DNA of 34,416 bases from an uncultured Agathobaculum sp. (GCF_944384695.1 NZ_CALWUQ010000019.1:1-34416), one strand, 5' to 3'. Counted from the first letter of the stretch, positions 7,421-15,833 are shown. The notes: generated from the sequence alone by a model not told the origin. A program made the numbers and translations.

Positions 7421-7429
7421 TGCTATAAT
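7421..7429 (+). promoter_or_regulatory. Extended -10 promoter for the polysaccharide deacetylase
   Basis: TGCTATAAT at 7421-7429 combines a perfect TATAAT with the TGn extension. There is no good -35 at 16-18 nt, which extended -10 promoters tolerate. It lies 55 nt upstream of the deacetylase start and downstream of degV. Confidence 0.55.
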
Positions 7430-7483
7430 AAACCAATAGAGAACACATATAATCAATAATAGGTAGGAAGGAATGAACGGAAA

Positions 7484-9295
7484 ATGACATATCAATCGGC
7501 GTACCGGACGACTTACCGGCGCCACAGACACCGTCGCCGCAACAGCCACTATGGCGTGCTGATCGCACTGATTCTGGTGGTGATTATCGCGGTTCCGGTT
7601 GCGTTTCACGTTGTGAAAGGGGTATCCAGTGCGGTTTTTGGTGGGGATCGGAATCAGCTGGTATACCAAATCGATAATGGTCGCGCGTTTGCAGACGGCA
7701 AAATAGTCGATCTGGGCGGCGCGGCGCCCTATCGGGACGACAGCGGGAACATTTTCGTGCCGGTACAATCGTTGTGCGACAATCTGGGGCTGGAATTGTC
7801 TTGGGATGAAAACAGCAAAACCGCAGTGCTGGCGGATGGCACGAATACGCTGCGCGCACAGGCGGACAGCAAAACCATACAGTTTAATGATGAGACGAAA
7901 ACCATGTCGGCGGCGCCCGTGGTGAAAGACGGCACGGCTTATGTGCCGGTGCGCGACATCTGCCAGTCGTTCTCCTGGCAGGTAGGCGAGTTGGGCGCGG
8001 ATATGGGCGATTTGGTAGTGGTTTCGCAGTCTAAAAAAACATTGGACGATGAAAGATTGGGCAAGATTGCGGATGAAGCGCTGGCCGAACTTGGGCCGTC
8101 GGAGACGCAGCTTACGTCTGACAGTGTGCTGATGCGCACAGATTCGGATAAGCTGCAATATCAGGGCGAGATTCGTCAAATGAAGGAAGAAGGCGAACAC
8201 CGCGGCGCTCCGGTCATTGAACGGGATGGGCTGCAATATGTGCCGCTCCGTGCGGCAATGACTGCGTTGGGTGGTTCTGCCTCCTTTGACGGAAACCATG
8301 AATGGACGGTAGACTATAACGGCATCCAATCGACGGTGCAGGATAACGGAAAAACCAAGGTGGACGGCGACCGTGTACGGGGCGGTGACATCAGCGCCTT
8401 TACGGACGGTGACACCGGACGGTTTTATGTGTCTGCGCCGCTGTTTGCCGCATTGCTCGGCAAAACCTATACCGGTCTGGAAGATGGCGCGTTTGCCTTT
8501 GCCGCAACCTCGCTGGATGGGTTTGACAGCCAGAAGGCTTATCTGTCCGGACAGACAAACGGGCTGACACAGGCGGTCGGTGCCGATATTCCCGAAGCGG
8601 ATGTATATATTGCGCTGACGTTCGACGACGGACCGACCGGTGCGATTAACGGATATCCGAATGGACTGACGGCATACTTGCTGGATGGTCTGAAGGAGCG
8701 CGGCGCGCATGCGACCTTCTTCATGGTCGGCGACCGTGTCAATATGTTCAGCAGCACGCTGCCGAGACTGGTGTCCGAAGGACATGAGCTGGGCAATCAC
8801 ACAATGACGCATCCGATGCAGCATTTGACCGGACTGAAGAAAGATGGCATTGAGAAGGAAATTACCTCCGCAACGAGTACCATCACAGAGAAGGCAGGAC
8901 AACCGCCTACGGTATTGCGTCCGGTTGGCGGCGGCGTGAATAGCGACGTGAAGGCGGTCGCCAAGGAACTGGGCCTGCCGATTATCAACTGGAACGTAGA
9001 TACGCAGGACTGGAAAAACCGCAACAAACAGAGCGTGCACGACGCAATTGTGAATGCGGCAGATGGCTCGGTGGTATTGATGCACGACCTGTATCCGACC
9101 TCGGTGGAGGGTGCGCTGTCAGCCATTGACGACCTGCAGAAACGCACGGATAAAACCTATGCATTTGTCACCGTTTCCGAGCTTGCAGCAGTTAAGGGTA
9201 TCACACTGGAACCGGGCGTTGTGTATAACGGTTTGACCGATAAGGTCGCGCAGCAGATTGCGGACGGCACATATGCGCCGACGGAATTTACCTGA
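7484..9295 (+). CDS. Membrane-anchored polysaccharide deacetylase with copper-amine-oxidase-N-like domains
   Basis: A 603-residue surface enzyme predicted to remove acetyl groups from cell-wall polysaccharide (carbohydrate esterase family 4, NodB fold). Residues 1-25 are very basic and cytoplasmic. About 26-48 form one transmembrane helix, so the rest is outside. Two regions (about 60-165 and 215-310) resemble copper amine oxidase N-terminal-like domains, wall-associated modules with the VPVQSLCDNLGLELSWD pattern. The catalytic domain begins near residue 370: TFDDGPTG with Asp381-Asp382, then NHTMTH with His439 and His443 as metal ligands, then RPVGGGVN, and LMHD with the catalytic-type His. 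All key motifs are intact. The substrate is probably peptidoglycan or a related glycan, but the sequence does not decide. It is transcribed alone, between an extended -10 promoter and a strong terminator. Confidence 0.9.
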   Translation: MTYQSAYRTTYRRHRHRRRNSHYGVLIALILVVIIAVPVAFHVVKGVSSAVFGGDRNQLVYQIDNGRAFADGKIVDLGGAAPYRDDSGNIFVPVQSLCDNLGLELSWDENSKTAVLADGTNTLRAQADSKTIQFNDETKTMSAAPVVKDGTAYVPVRDICQSFSWQVGELGADMGDLVVVSQSKKTLDDERLGKIADEALAELGPSETQLTSDSVLMRTDSDKLQYQGEIRQMKEEGEHRGAPVIERDGLQYVPLRAAMTALGGSASFDGNHEWTVDYNGIQSTVQDNGKTKVDGDRVRGGDISAFTDGDTGRFYVSAPLFAALLGKTYTGLEDGAFAFAATSLDGFDSQKAYLSGQTNGLTQAVGADIPEADVYIALTFDDGPTGAINGYPNGLTAYLLDGLKERGAHATFFMVGDRVNMFSSTLPRLVSEGHELGNHTMTHPMQHLTGLKKDGIEKEITSATSTITEKAGQPPTVLRPVGGGVNSDVKAVAKELGLPIINWNVDTQDWKNRNKQSVHDAIVNAADGSVVLMHDLYPTSVEGALSAIDDLQKRTDKTYAFVTVSELAAVKGITLEPGVVYNGLTDKVAQQIADGTYAPTEFT

Positions 9296-9325
9296 TTGCA
9301 TACCGAATCAGAGATATTAAAATGC

Positions 9326-9362
9326 AACCACCAGCACTGTGAAGCAGGGCTGGTGGTTTTTT
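9326..9362 (+). terminator. Intrinsic terminator of the deacetylase gene
   Basis: Perfect 10-bp arms AACCACCAGC 9326-9335 and GCTGGTGGTT 9349-9358, followed by TTTTTT to 9362, 30 nt after the stop codon. Confidence 0.88.
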
Positions 9363-9374
9363 GTGCAAAAGAAG

Positions 9375-9411
9375 AAAGCAGGCGGACGCAAAAGAGCGTC
9401 TGCCTGCTTTT
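9375..9411 (-). terminator. Terminator between convergent genes, mainly for the carboxypeptidase
   Basis: Arms 9375-9389 and 9396-9410 pair over 15 positions with one wobble or mismatch (GCAGGCGGACGC against GCGTCTGCCTGC). T-rich runs flank both sides, so it can act in both directions. It stands 22 nt beyond the stop of the minus-strand carboxypeptidase. Confidence 0.75.
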
Positions 9412-9432
9412 CATTGTGATTGGAGGATGTCA

Positions 9433-10911
9433 TTATCTGCGGCGTCTGCGCTGATAGTTGGAGTTTTCATACCGGGAACGCAGATTTTTCCGCTGTTTGC
9501 GGCGGCGCATACCGCCGAAAGTCAGGTTGAACAAGATGTATAATACCACGAATACGGCAAGTACAATCAGAATAACTTTAAATACTGTGCTTTGGAAAAA
9601 GTTGCTCAGTTTATCGGCATAATAGAGCACGGGGCTCATTTCCACATCGCTGAGCGCCACCAGCTCGACCGTGCCGTAGTCCATGCCGTTATAGGAATAC
9701 GTGACGCTGCCAATCACATCGCCTGCCTTAATCGGCGCATCTACGCTTTCCGGCGCGGTGATAACAGGGTTTTGGGTGAGCGCTTCAATATCCAGATTCT
9801 TGGGCACAAGAGAAACCAAATCGTTTTTGGCCGTCAGCACCAGTTTGTCCGTATCGGTGGATAAATCCACCTGAATCTGTTTGATGGTGTCGCCCTGCTT
9901 GACGAGTGTTTTGGAAATGAAATTATCGAACCCCCATTTGCAAAGGGCGGAGGTATCGGTAAAGCTGGCTGCAATTTCGGGATACTCTGTCGACTGGTCA
10001 TCACAGCCCATGACGACTGAATACAGCTTGGCGTCGCCGTACTCCGCATAGCCGACGAAACAGTTGCCCGCCTGCGAGGTGTGGCCGGTCTTGATGCCCT
10101 GACAGTAAGGGTAGGCATAGGCCGCATAAGAGCTGAAAATCAGCATGTTGGTCGTGTAGATGATGCGCTCCTCGTGCATGTTCGTCTTTGACATTCTGTA
10201 CTGCACGGTGTTCACGATGTTGGCAAAGGTTTCGTCCTTCATGGCCTCATAGGCAATTTTGTAGAGGTCGCGCGCGGTGGAATAATGGTCGTCCTCATGC
10301 AGGCCGCAAGGATTGGAAAAATGGGTGCCCGTGCAGCCGAGTTCAGCGGCGCGTTCATTCATCATATCGACAAAGTTTTCCCAGGTACCGCCAACATGGC
10401 GGGCCAGCATGTAGGCTGCTTCGTTGGCAGAGGGCAGCATGAGCGCGTACAGCAAGTCGATGACCGGAACCTGTTCGCCTTCCTTGATGCCTGCGTTTGA
10501 GCTGTCCGCGGTGACGTTTTCAAAATCCGAGGCTTGGGCGGTGACTATTTCGTTCAGGTCGGTCACATTTTCGAGCGTGAGCAGCGCTGTCATGATTTTC
10601 GTGGTCGAAGCCGGGTAGCGGCGCTCGTCCGCGTTTTTTTCATACAGCACCATGCCGGAGTCCGGACTGATGAGCAGCGCAGCTTCCGCGTTGAGCGTAG
10701 GCGCGCCGGACGCGGCGGCAATGACGTTTGCGTTGTCCGTTTGGCTCGTGGTATCGGTGCTTTCGGTGTCCTCACCGGTATCCGAAGTATCGGAAACGAT
10801 ATCCTCATCCTCCGGTGCAGCGAAAGCCTGCGGCAGCGGAACGGCGGCAAACAGCAAAACAACACACAGCGCAAGCGCTGTAAAGCGATTCCATAGCATA
10901 TTATTTTTCAT
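9433..10911 (-). CDS. D-alanyl-D-alanine carboxypeptidase (PBP5/DacF type)
   Basis: A 492-residue class C-type low-molecular-weight penicillin-binding protein (family S11) that trims the terminal D-Ala from peptidoglycan stem peptides outside the cell. A signal peptide covers about residues 1-31 (ending LPQAFA), followed by a Thr/Asp/Ser-rich linker to about 65. The active-site triad is complete: SxxK as STTK with Ser102 and Lys105, SxN as SAN at 161-163, and KTG at 274-276. A beta-rich C-terminal domain follows. A final transmembrane helix near residue 445-465 and a very basic tail rich in Arg anchor it. The start at 10911 is chosen for the signal peptide and for GGGGG about 8 nt upstream. 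A frame extending to 11025 is only read-through of the upstream gene region. It overlaps the preceding Cys-rich gene by 11 nt, so they are translationally linked. Confidence 0.93.
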   Translation of the reverse strand: MKNNMLWNRFTALALCVVLLFAAVPLPQAFAAPEDEDIVSDTSDTGEDTESTDTTSQTDNANVIAAASGAPTLNAEAALLISPDSGMVLYEKNADERRYPASTTKIMTALLTLENVTDLNEIVTAQASDFENVTADSSNAGIKEGEQVPVIDLLYALMLPSANEAAYMLARHVGGTWENFVDMMNERAAELGCTGTHFSNPCGLHEDDHYSTARDLYKIAYEAMKDETFANIVNTVQYRMSKTNMHEERIIYTTNMLIFSSYAAYAYPYCQGIKTGHTSQAGNCFVGYAEYGDAKLYSVVMGCDDQSTEYPEIAASFTDTSALCKWGFDNFISKTLVKQGDTIKQIQVDLSTDTDKLVLTAKNDLVSLVPKNLDIEALTQNPVITAPESVDAPIKAGDVIGSVTYSYNGMDYGTVELVALSDVEMSPVLYYADKLSNFFQSTVFKVILIVLAVFVVLYILFNLTFGGMRRRKQRKNLRSRYENSNYQRRRRR

Positions 10912-11140
10912 TGGTATCCCCCAGCGAGAAGTCGGCGTCGGTAAAATGGCCGCGCAAAGCAGCAGGCTTGGGCGGTACGCGACGAAGGGGGTCGTAGCGG
11001 AACGAACGACAATGGTCGGTTCCATCCACTACGCCGCGGCGGCGGCAGGCAATGCGCTGGCCGTCGGCCAACGGTGTGCCGTGTGAGCAGTAAGTACAGC
11101 GTGGCTCAATATTTTTGCGCAGCAGCTTTTTCAGCTTCAT
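10901..11140 (-). CDS. Small Cys-rich conserved protein preceding the carboxypeptidase
   Basis: A 79-residue basic protein with CTYCSHG near residues 15-21 and two further Cys near 32 and 44, a pattern that suggests one zinc site. The later YDPLRRVPP segment is one I have seen in small Clostridial proteins without an assigned role. There is no signal peptide or membrane segment, so it is cytoplasmic. GGAG is present upstream though about 11 nt away. Its end overlaps the start of the carboxypeptidase by 11 nt on the same strand, which is strong support that it is really translated. A TATAAT promoter lies 36 nt upstream. Function unknown. Confidence 0.65.
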   Translation of the reverse strand: MKLKKLLRKNIEPRCTYCSHGTPLADGQRIACRRRGVVDGTDHCRSFRYDPLRRVPPKPAALRGHFTDADFSLGDTNEK

Positions 11141-11175
11141 GCGTCAGGTCACTCCAATCCAATGTTCTGTGACCC

Positions 11176-11204
11176 ATTATATCTTATTTTTCGCTTTTTT
11201 TCCA
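11176..11204 (-). promoter_or_regulatory. Promoter for the Cys-rich/carboxypeptidase pair
   Basis: On the minus strand: -35 TGGAAA (11199-11204, 4 of 6), 17 nt, -10 TATAAT (11176-11181). It lies over the last codons of the YlbJ-like gene and gives the downstream pair independent transcription. Confidence 0.55.
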
Positions 11205-12220
11205 GACCAAATTGTAAACAACATCAAAAGCAATATCAGGAAGAAGATGGGGTAGTGACGCTGCTGCAAGACGGCACCCATCGGGGCGAAAGCTGGGAGC
11301 GCAGCGGGAGAAATCCGCGCCAGCAGCGCCGTTGCCGCTGCCGCCATTGCACCGTGCAGCAGCTTGCAGGCGGCAAATCCGTGCATGGGCAGACCAGCAG
11401 GCTCGGCCAGTGCGCGCGCCTGAAACTGCACGGCCAGTCCGCCGAAGCCCAATAGGAAGGAGACGAGCGTCAGCTTCACGTTGCCCGGCAGCGGTAATGC
11501 GCGGAGCACATCCAGACCGGAGGTCAGTTCCAGTGTGCCGGAGAGTGCGTTGCCGTAAGGAAGATGTGACAATACCGGCTGCACCAGCCGCAGCAGCACA
11601 CAAAAAACGGTCAGAAAGGCGGTGACCGTCAGGGCAGTGGCTGCCGCCTGCTGCACTGCGGCGCAAAAAATGGCGGAAAAGCTCTGGGACGGTGCGTTGT
11701 CCGGTGTGGATGGCTGCACGCTTTCGGCGGCGGGCAGCGGCGAACGCGCGACAAGCAGGCCGGTCAACAGAGCGGTCAGCACATGGATGATGCACAGCAT
11801 AGCCCCTGTTCGCGCGCTGCCGAAAATGCCGAGACCGGCAAGGCCGATGCAGAAGCCGGGACTGGCACAGTTGCAGAACGTGTTTACTCGGGCTGCCGTG
11901 TCGCGCGAAAGCGCGCCCTGCCGCAGCAAATCGGCTGTGGTCGCTGTCCCGACCGGATATCCGCCGGTCAGGCCGAGGATAACGGCGGGTGCGGCAGCGG
12001 GCGGCAGGCGGTACAGCCACGCAAGCGGGCGTGCAGCGGGACGGGTGAGCGCCTGCGCCAATCCGCTGCGGACCAGCAGGCCGCTTGCCAGAAAAAAGGG
12101 GAACAGCGCGGGCAGCGCCTGTCCAGCAGCAAGCGAAAGACCGTCACGCACGCCGTCGGCGCAGGCAGCGGGGAAAAGCAGGAATGCTGCAAATAAGGCG
12201 AGAGACAAAAATAATTTCAT
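11177..12220 (-). CDS. YlbJ-like nucleoside-recognition (Gate-domain) membrane protein
   Basis: A 347-residue polytopic membrane protein with about eight to ten hydrophobic helices and two Gate-type (nucleoside recognition) blocks. Recognisable patterns are PALFPFFLASGLL near residue 38, GLTGGYPVGTATTADLL near 84-100 and FCNCASPGFCIGLAG near 115. These are arranged as in the sporulation protein YlbJ and relatives, where a GYPVG motif is typical. In Bacillus ylbJ is needed for spore formation in the mother cell; that role is carried over here by similarity only. A textbook GGAGGTG ribosome binding site stands 5 nt before the ATG. It is divergent from yqfC, with 89 nt between them, which fits shared sporulation control. 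The substrate, if any, is unknown. Confidence 0.72.
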   Translation of the reverse strand: MKLFLSLALFAAFLLFPAACADGVRDGLSLAAGQALPALFPFFLASGLLVRSGLAQALTRPAARPLAWLYRLPPAAAPAVILGLTGGYPVGTATTADLLRQGALSRDTAARVNTFCNCASPGFCIGLAGLGIFGSARTGAMLCIIHVLTALLTGLLVARSPLPAAESVQPSTPDNAPSQSFSAIFCAAVQQAAATALTVTAFLTVFCVLLRLVQPVLSHLPYGNALSGTLELTSGLDVLRALPLPGNVKLTLVSFLLGFGGLAVQFQARALAEPAGLPMHGFAACKLLHGAMAAAATALLARISPAALPAFAPMGAVLQQRHYPIFFLILLLMLFTIWSGKKAKNKI

Positions 12221-12255
12221 GCACGCACCTCCGATGCATCAGGATATGCGGCAGA

Positions 12256-12285
12256 GTCAAGTTTGATGCTGCCGCCGCATACAAT
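12256..12285 (+). promoter_or_regulatory. Sigma-E-like sporulation promoter for yqfCD
   Basis: GTCAAGTT (12256-12263), exactly 14 nt, CATACAAT (12278-12285). The -10 matches the Bacillus sigma-E consensus CATACAnT fully, and the -35 partly matches its ATATT-type box. It lies 24 nt before yqfC, whose Bacillus counterpart is a sigma-E gene. Confidence 0.6.
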
Positions 12286-12309
12286 AGCCCGAACGGAGGA
12301 GGGACGCAC

Positions 12310-12567
12310 ATGGCGCATGACGGGTTGGGCGAGCTGATCGACGATCTGCATGGCTTCCGGCCGCGCGTGGAGATCATCGGCAACAGCCGCGTAGTGGTGG
12401 AGAATCATCGCGGCATTCAGGAATATGAGCAAGGGCTGCTGCGCGTCAAATGCAGCGGCTGTGAGGTACGTATCGTGGGAGCGGGACTGGAGCTGACGGC
12501 GCTTTCGCTTGATGAACTGGCGGTTACCGGGACGATTGTTTCCGTGGAGTATACGACGGCGGGATAA
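12310..12567 (+). CDS. yqfC: Sporulation protein YqfC (YabP/YqfC family)
   Basis: An 85-residue YabP/YqfC family protein. These small beta-rich proteins are made in the mother cell during sporulation; the molecular role is not established. The visible signature is VEIIGNSRVVVENHRGI near the N-terminus followed by alternating strands (VRIVGAGLEL, LAVTGTIVSVEY), and length is typical. ATG 12310 follows a strong GGAGGAGGG ribosome binding site. It is the first gene of the long plus-strand run and stands 18 nt before yqfD, the same gene pair and order as in Bacillus and many Clostridia. A sigma-E-like promoter lies just upstream. Confidence 0.88.
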   Translation: MAHDGLGELIDDLHGFRPRVEIIGNSRVVVENHRGIQEYEQGLLRVKCSGCEVRIVGAGLELTALSLDELAVTGTIVSVEYTTAG

Positions 12568-12585
12568 CGGAAAGGGGATGAGATT

Positions 12586-13812
12586 ATGCTTGCGCGGCTT
12601 TGGCGTCTGGCGCGCGGACAGGTGCGCGTGCGCGTGACGGGTGCAAGCCTGCCGCGCTTTCTCAATCTGTGTGCCGCAAAGAGTCTGATGCTGCGGCGGA
12701 TGGAGCGCACGGCATGGGACGAAATGTATGCCACGCTGTCGATTGCGGATTTTCGCGCGCTGCGGCGGTATATGGGGCGCACGGGCTGCCGGGTCCATAT
12801 TGTGCAGCGGCGCGGCATGCCGTTTTGGGCGGCGCGTTTACGGCCGCGTACCGCACTGTGGGGCGGTCTGGTGCTGCTGGTGCTGCTTTGCTGGGTGCTG
12901 TGTGCGCATATCTGGTCGATTGAGACGCATATCGACCCTGCGCTGGATGAGGCTGAGGTGATACAGCAGCTGGAGGAACTGGGCGTGCATATCGGTGCGC
13001 GCATCAGCTCGTTGGACACGCGCAGCATCCGGTGGAAAATGCTCGGCATGCAGCCGAATATGACCTTTTTGGCTTTGAACATTCGCGGGAACAGTCTGAC
13101 GATTGAGGCTTACGGCGTCACGCCGCCGGAGGAAAAGATTGACCAAGATGCGATTGTCAAGGTGGTAGCGGCGCAGGAGGGGGTCATCAAAAGCGTGCGT
13201 GCGCTCGAAGGGCAGCCGATGGTGCAGGCGGGGGACGCGGTCGAAACGGGCGATACGCTTATCAGCGGTCTGGTGCCGCCCACACGCGAGGGGGGCGGTT
13301 ATCGGCTGGCGCACGCGCGCGGTGAAGTAGAAGCCTATACGGTGCATCGCGTGACGGCGGCACGCGCGCTCGAAACCGAAAGCAAGGCATACACCGGCAA
13401 AGTGCGGCGGCAGTATGCGCTGGTTTTGGGAAATCATCGGTTAAATTTATATATTGGGAGTGGAATTGACGGGGGCACCTGTGATAAAATAATAGAAACC
13501 AGAACGCTGCGTCTGTCGGACAGCGTGGTGTTCCCGGTGTCGCTGGTCGTGCAGACCTATGTGTTTTACGAGCGCGAACCGCAGATAGCCGCTGTCGAGG
13601 ATTTGCGTGTCGAGATGCTCTCGCGCGCGCTCGAGGAAATTGCCTCCGGTATGGACGGAACGGTAACCGAGCACAGTGAAACACTCACCGAGCAGAACGG
13701 TGCGGCGGTGCTGGAGATGACTGTGCATGCGGTGGAGCAAATCGGCGTCGAGGCGGTCGACGACAGCACGATTCCGGAGCAGCCGCCGACAGAGGAAGAG
13801 GCTGCGCCATAG
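12586..13812 (+). CDS. yqfD: Sporulation protein YqfD
   Basis: A 408-residue YqfD family protein, a membrane protein needed for efficient sporulation in Bacillus (also called a stage IV-type sporulation protein); its biochemical activity is unknown. The N-terminal 85 residues are basic and cytoplasmic. One transmembrane helix is visible at about residues 88-107 (Leu/Val-rich, after TALWGG), and the remaining C-terminal part would lie across the membrane. In that part QPMVQAGDAVETGDTLISG at about 206-225 and GEVEAYTVHRVT are typical of the family, and the end is acidic and Pro-rich. The start is supported by AAAGGGG about 9 nt upstream. It follows yqfC and precedes phoH, the normal arrangement in sporulating Firmicutes. 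Confidence 0.9.
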   Translation: MLARLWRLARGQVRVRVTGASLPRFLNLCAAKSLMLRRMERTAWDEMYATLSIADFRALRRYMGRTGCRVHIVQRRGMPFWAARLRPRTALWGGLVLLVLLCWVLCAHIWSIETHIDPALDEAEVIQQLEELGVHIGARISSLDTRSIRWKMLGMQPNMTFLALNIRGNSLTIEAYGVTPPEEKIDQDAIVKVVAAQEGVIKSVRALEGQPMVQAGDAVETGDTLISGLVPPTREGGGYRLAHARGEVEAYTVHRVTAARALETESKAYTGKVRRQYALVLGNHRLNLYIGSGIDGGTCDKIIETRTLRLSDSVVFPVSLVVQTYVFYEREPQIAAVEDLRVEMLSRALEEIASGMDGTVTEHSETLTEQNGAAVLEMTVHAVEQIGVEAVDDSTIPEQPPTEEEAAP

Positions 13813-13850
13813 CATGCAGCGGCAGACGGAAAGAGAACAAGGAAAGCAAG

Positions 13851-14873
13851 GTGCAAACCATAGAAAAGACAATACAGGTGGAGAGAACCGAACTGCTGAT
13901 GTCGGTTTTCGGCGCGTTTGACGAAAATATTAAGCTGCTCGAGCGGGAACTGGGCGTTTCGGTCATCAGCCGGGGAACCGAGCTGAAGATTTCGGGCGAG
14001 ACGGCGGATGTGGAGACGGCGGCGCGCACCGTTGAGGCGCTGGTCTCCATGGCCGCGCGCGGCGAGGCGATTGGTACGCAGACTGTGCAGTACGTTATCG
14101 GGCTGGCGCGTGATGGCCGCGAGGCCGAAGTGCACACCATGAGCCGCGATGTGCTGTGCATCACGGCCAAAGGCAAGCCGGTCAAGGCCAAGACACTCGG
14201 TCAGAAACGGTATATGGAAGCGATTCGCAAAAATACCATCGTCATGGGCGTCGGCCCTGCGGGCACGGGCAAAACCTATCTTGCCGTGGCCGCGGCGGTC
14301 GCGGCGTTCCGGGACAAGCAGGTGTCCCGTATCATCCTGACACGTCCCGCGGTCGAGGCGGGTGAAAAGCTGGGCTTCCTACCCGGCGACCTGCAAAGCA
14401 AGGTCGACCCCTATCTGCGCCCGTTGTACGACGGTCTGTTTGATATGCTCGGCGCGGAAAACTTCGCCAAGTATCAGGAGCGCGGTTCCATTGAGGTGGC
14501 GCCGCTGGCCTATATGCGTGGCCGCACGTTGGACGACAGCTTTATCATCCTGGATGAAGCGCAGAACACGACCCCTGAGCAGATGAAAATGTTCCTGACC
14601 CGTCTGGGCTTCGGCTCACAGGCGGTCATTACCGGCGACATCACCCAGATTGATTTGCCGGACGGCAAGCAGTCCGGACTGAAAGAAGCGCTGCGCGTGC
14701 TGGACGGTGTGGAGGGCATCGCTCAGTGTTATCTGACCGAAAAGGACGTTGTGCGGCATGAGTTGGTGCAGCGCATCGTCAAGGCGTATGCGGAGTATGA
14801 AGGCAAAAAGGGCAGAAATAAGGCGCCGGACAATAAGCATCCGGCGTTCCGCCGAAAAGGGGAGAAACGATGA
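13851..14873 (+). CDS. phoH: PhoH family ATPase (PhoH/YqfG-type)
   Basis: A 340-residue PhoH-like P-loop ATPase, cytoplasmic, thought to act in RNA metabolism together with YbeY; the exact reaction is not established. The N-terminal 110 residues carry a KH-like nucleic-acid-binding fold (around ELGVSVISRGTELKISGE). The ATPase domain has Walker A GPAGTGKTYL near residues 135-144, the conserved TRPAVEAGEKLGFLPGD block, Walker B FIILDEAQN near 230, and GDITQIDLP. All motifs are intact and length is normal. It starts at GTG 13851, with AAGGA 7 nt upstream. It overlaps ybeY by 4 nt (ATGA), the usual phoH-ybeY-dgkA-era order of Firmicutes. Confidence 0.92.
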   Translation: MQTIEKTIQVERTELLMSVFGAFDENIKLLERELGVSVISRGTELKISGETADVETAARTVEALVSMAARGEAIGTQTVQYVIGLARDGREAEVHTMSRDVLCITAKGKPVKAKTLGQKRYMEAIRKNTIVMGVGPAGTGKTYLAVAAAVAAFRDKQVSRIILTRPAVEAGEKLGFLPGDLQSKVDPYLRPLYDGLFDMLGAENFAKYQERGSIEVAPLAYMRGRTLDDSFIILDEAQNTTPEQMKMFLTRLGFGSQAVITGDITQIDLPDGKQSGLKEALRVLDGVEGIAQCYLTEKDVVRHELVQRIVKAYAEYEGKKGRNKAPDNKHPAFRRKGEKR

Positions 14874-15364
14874 GCCATCAAATCAATATCGGCTTTGAAA
14901 CCGACGTAGAGGATGCGCAAGCGGTCAGCGAACTCATTTGCACCTGTGCAAAACGTGTGCTCGAAAGCGAGGATGTGCCGTTCGACGCGGCAATCGACGT
15001 GACTGTGGTGGATGCCGACGAGATTCGGCGGCTCAACGCGGAATACCGGGACAAGGATGCGGTGACCGATGTGCTGTCCTTCCCGATGTACGATTTTTTA
15101 AACGGTCAGCCGCAGGAGGAACTCGAAGCTGAGCCGGACTCCGGCTGCGTGATGCTGGGCGATATGGTGCTGTGCTACACGCGCGCGGTCGAACAGGCCG
15201 CGCAGTTTGGCCATTCGCCGGCACGGGAGTGCGGATACCTGACGACCCATTCCGTGCTGCACCTGCTGGGCTATGACCACGAGCGGAACGACGAGGATAC
15301 CCGCCTGATGCGCGCCAAGGAGGAGGACAACCTTTCCTTCCTCGGCCTGACCAGAGAGAATTGA
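14870..15364 (+). CDS. ybeY: Endoribonuclease YbeY (rRNA maturation factor)
   Basis: A 164-residue YbeY family metal-dependent endoribonuclease that takes part in 16S rRNA 3'-end maturation and ribosome quality control in the cytoplasm. The zinc-binding signature HSVLHLLGYDH (His-x3-His-x5-His) is complete near residues 127-137. The upstream NAEYRDKDAVTDVLSFP block, also characteristic, lies near residues 50-65. The start overlaps the phoH stop by 4 nt, so the two are translationally coupled. Its stop is one base before the diacylglycerol kinase start. Length is normal. Confidence 0.95.
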   Translation: MSHQINIGFETDVEDAQAVSELICTCAKRVLESEDVPFDAAIDVTVVDADEIRRLNAEYRDKDAVTDVLSFPMYDFLNGQPQEELEAEPDSGCVMLGDMVLCYTRAVEQAAQFGHSPARECGYLTTHSVLHLLGYDHERNDEDTRLMRAKEEDNLSFLGLTREN

Positions 15365-15365
15365 T

Positions 15366-15833
15366 ATGGGAAAGAATATCCGAAAACTGCATGAAAGTTT
15401 TCAGCATGCGCTGCGCGGGTTGGGGCTGTGCATCCATGGGGAGCGCAACTTCCGCGTGCATATGGTCGCGGCGTTTTATGTAACGGTTTTTGCGCTGATA
15501 GGCCGCGCAAGCGCGGCGGAAGCGGCGATTTTATGTATCTGTTTTGGCCTGACGATGGGTGCAGAGCTGATGAATACGGCCATTGAGCGGCTGTGTGACC
15601 GGCAGGCCAGCGGGTATGATGGTTTTGTGCGCAACGCCAAGGATATCGCGGCGGCAGGCGTGTTCGTGTGTGCTGCGGCGTGCGCCGCCGTCGGCGTATG
15701 CATCTTCATTGGGGAAGGGGTGCTGCTTGTGGCGCTTCGGTTTCTGCTTGCGCATCTGTGGCTCGCAATGGCGCTGCTGGTGACGATACCGGCTGCGCTT
15801 TGGTTTATATTTTATTATGGGAGAATACAATGA
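15366..15833 (+). CDS. dgkA: Diacylglycerol/undecaprenol kinase (DgkA family)
   Basis: A 155-residue integral membrane lipid kinase of the DgkA family. Firmicute members mostly phosphorylate undecaprenol, recycling the lipid carrier used for cell-wall building. The family signature GAELMNTAIERLCD is present near residues 73-86, with Glu and Asn at the expected catalytic positions. NAKDIAAAGV follows near 97. An N-terminal amphipathic stretch and three hydrophobic helices match the family. The C-terminus is longer than usual for the family (about 120 residues) and carries one further hydrophobic segment after residue 118. The gene sits between ybeY and era with an ATGA overlap to era, the standard order. 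Undecaprenol rather than diacylglycerol as substrate is inferred from Gram-positive relatives. Confidence 0.88.
   Translation: MGKNIRKLHESFQHALRGLGLCIHGERNFRVHMVAAFYVTVFALIGRASAAEAAILCICFGLTMGAELMNTAIERLCDRQASGYDGFVRNAKDIAAAGVFVCAAACAAVGVCIFIGEGVLLVALRFLLAHLWLAMALLVTIPAALWFIFYYGRIQ

Noticed and set aside
7187..9085. 632-codon minus-strand frame opposite degV and the deacetylase
   Set aside because: It lies antisense to two genes with intact catalytic motifs, is rich in Arg/His/Cys as expected of a shadow frame in GC-rich DNA, and has no ribosome binding site.
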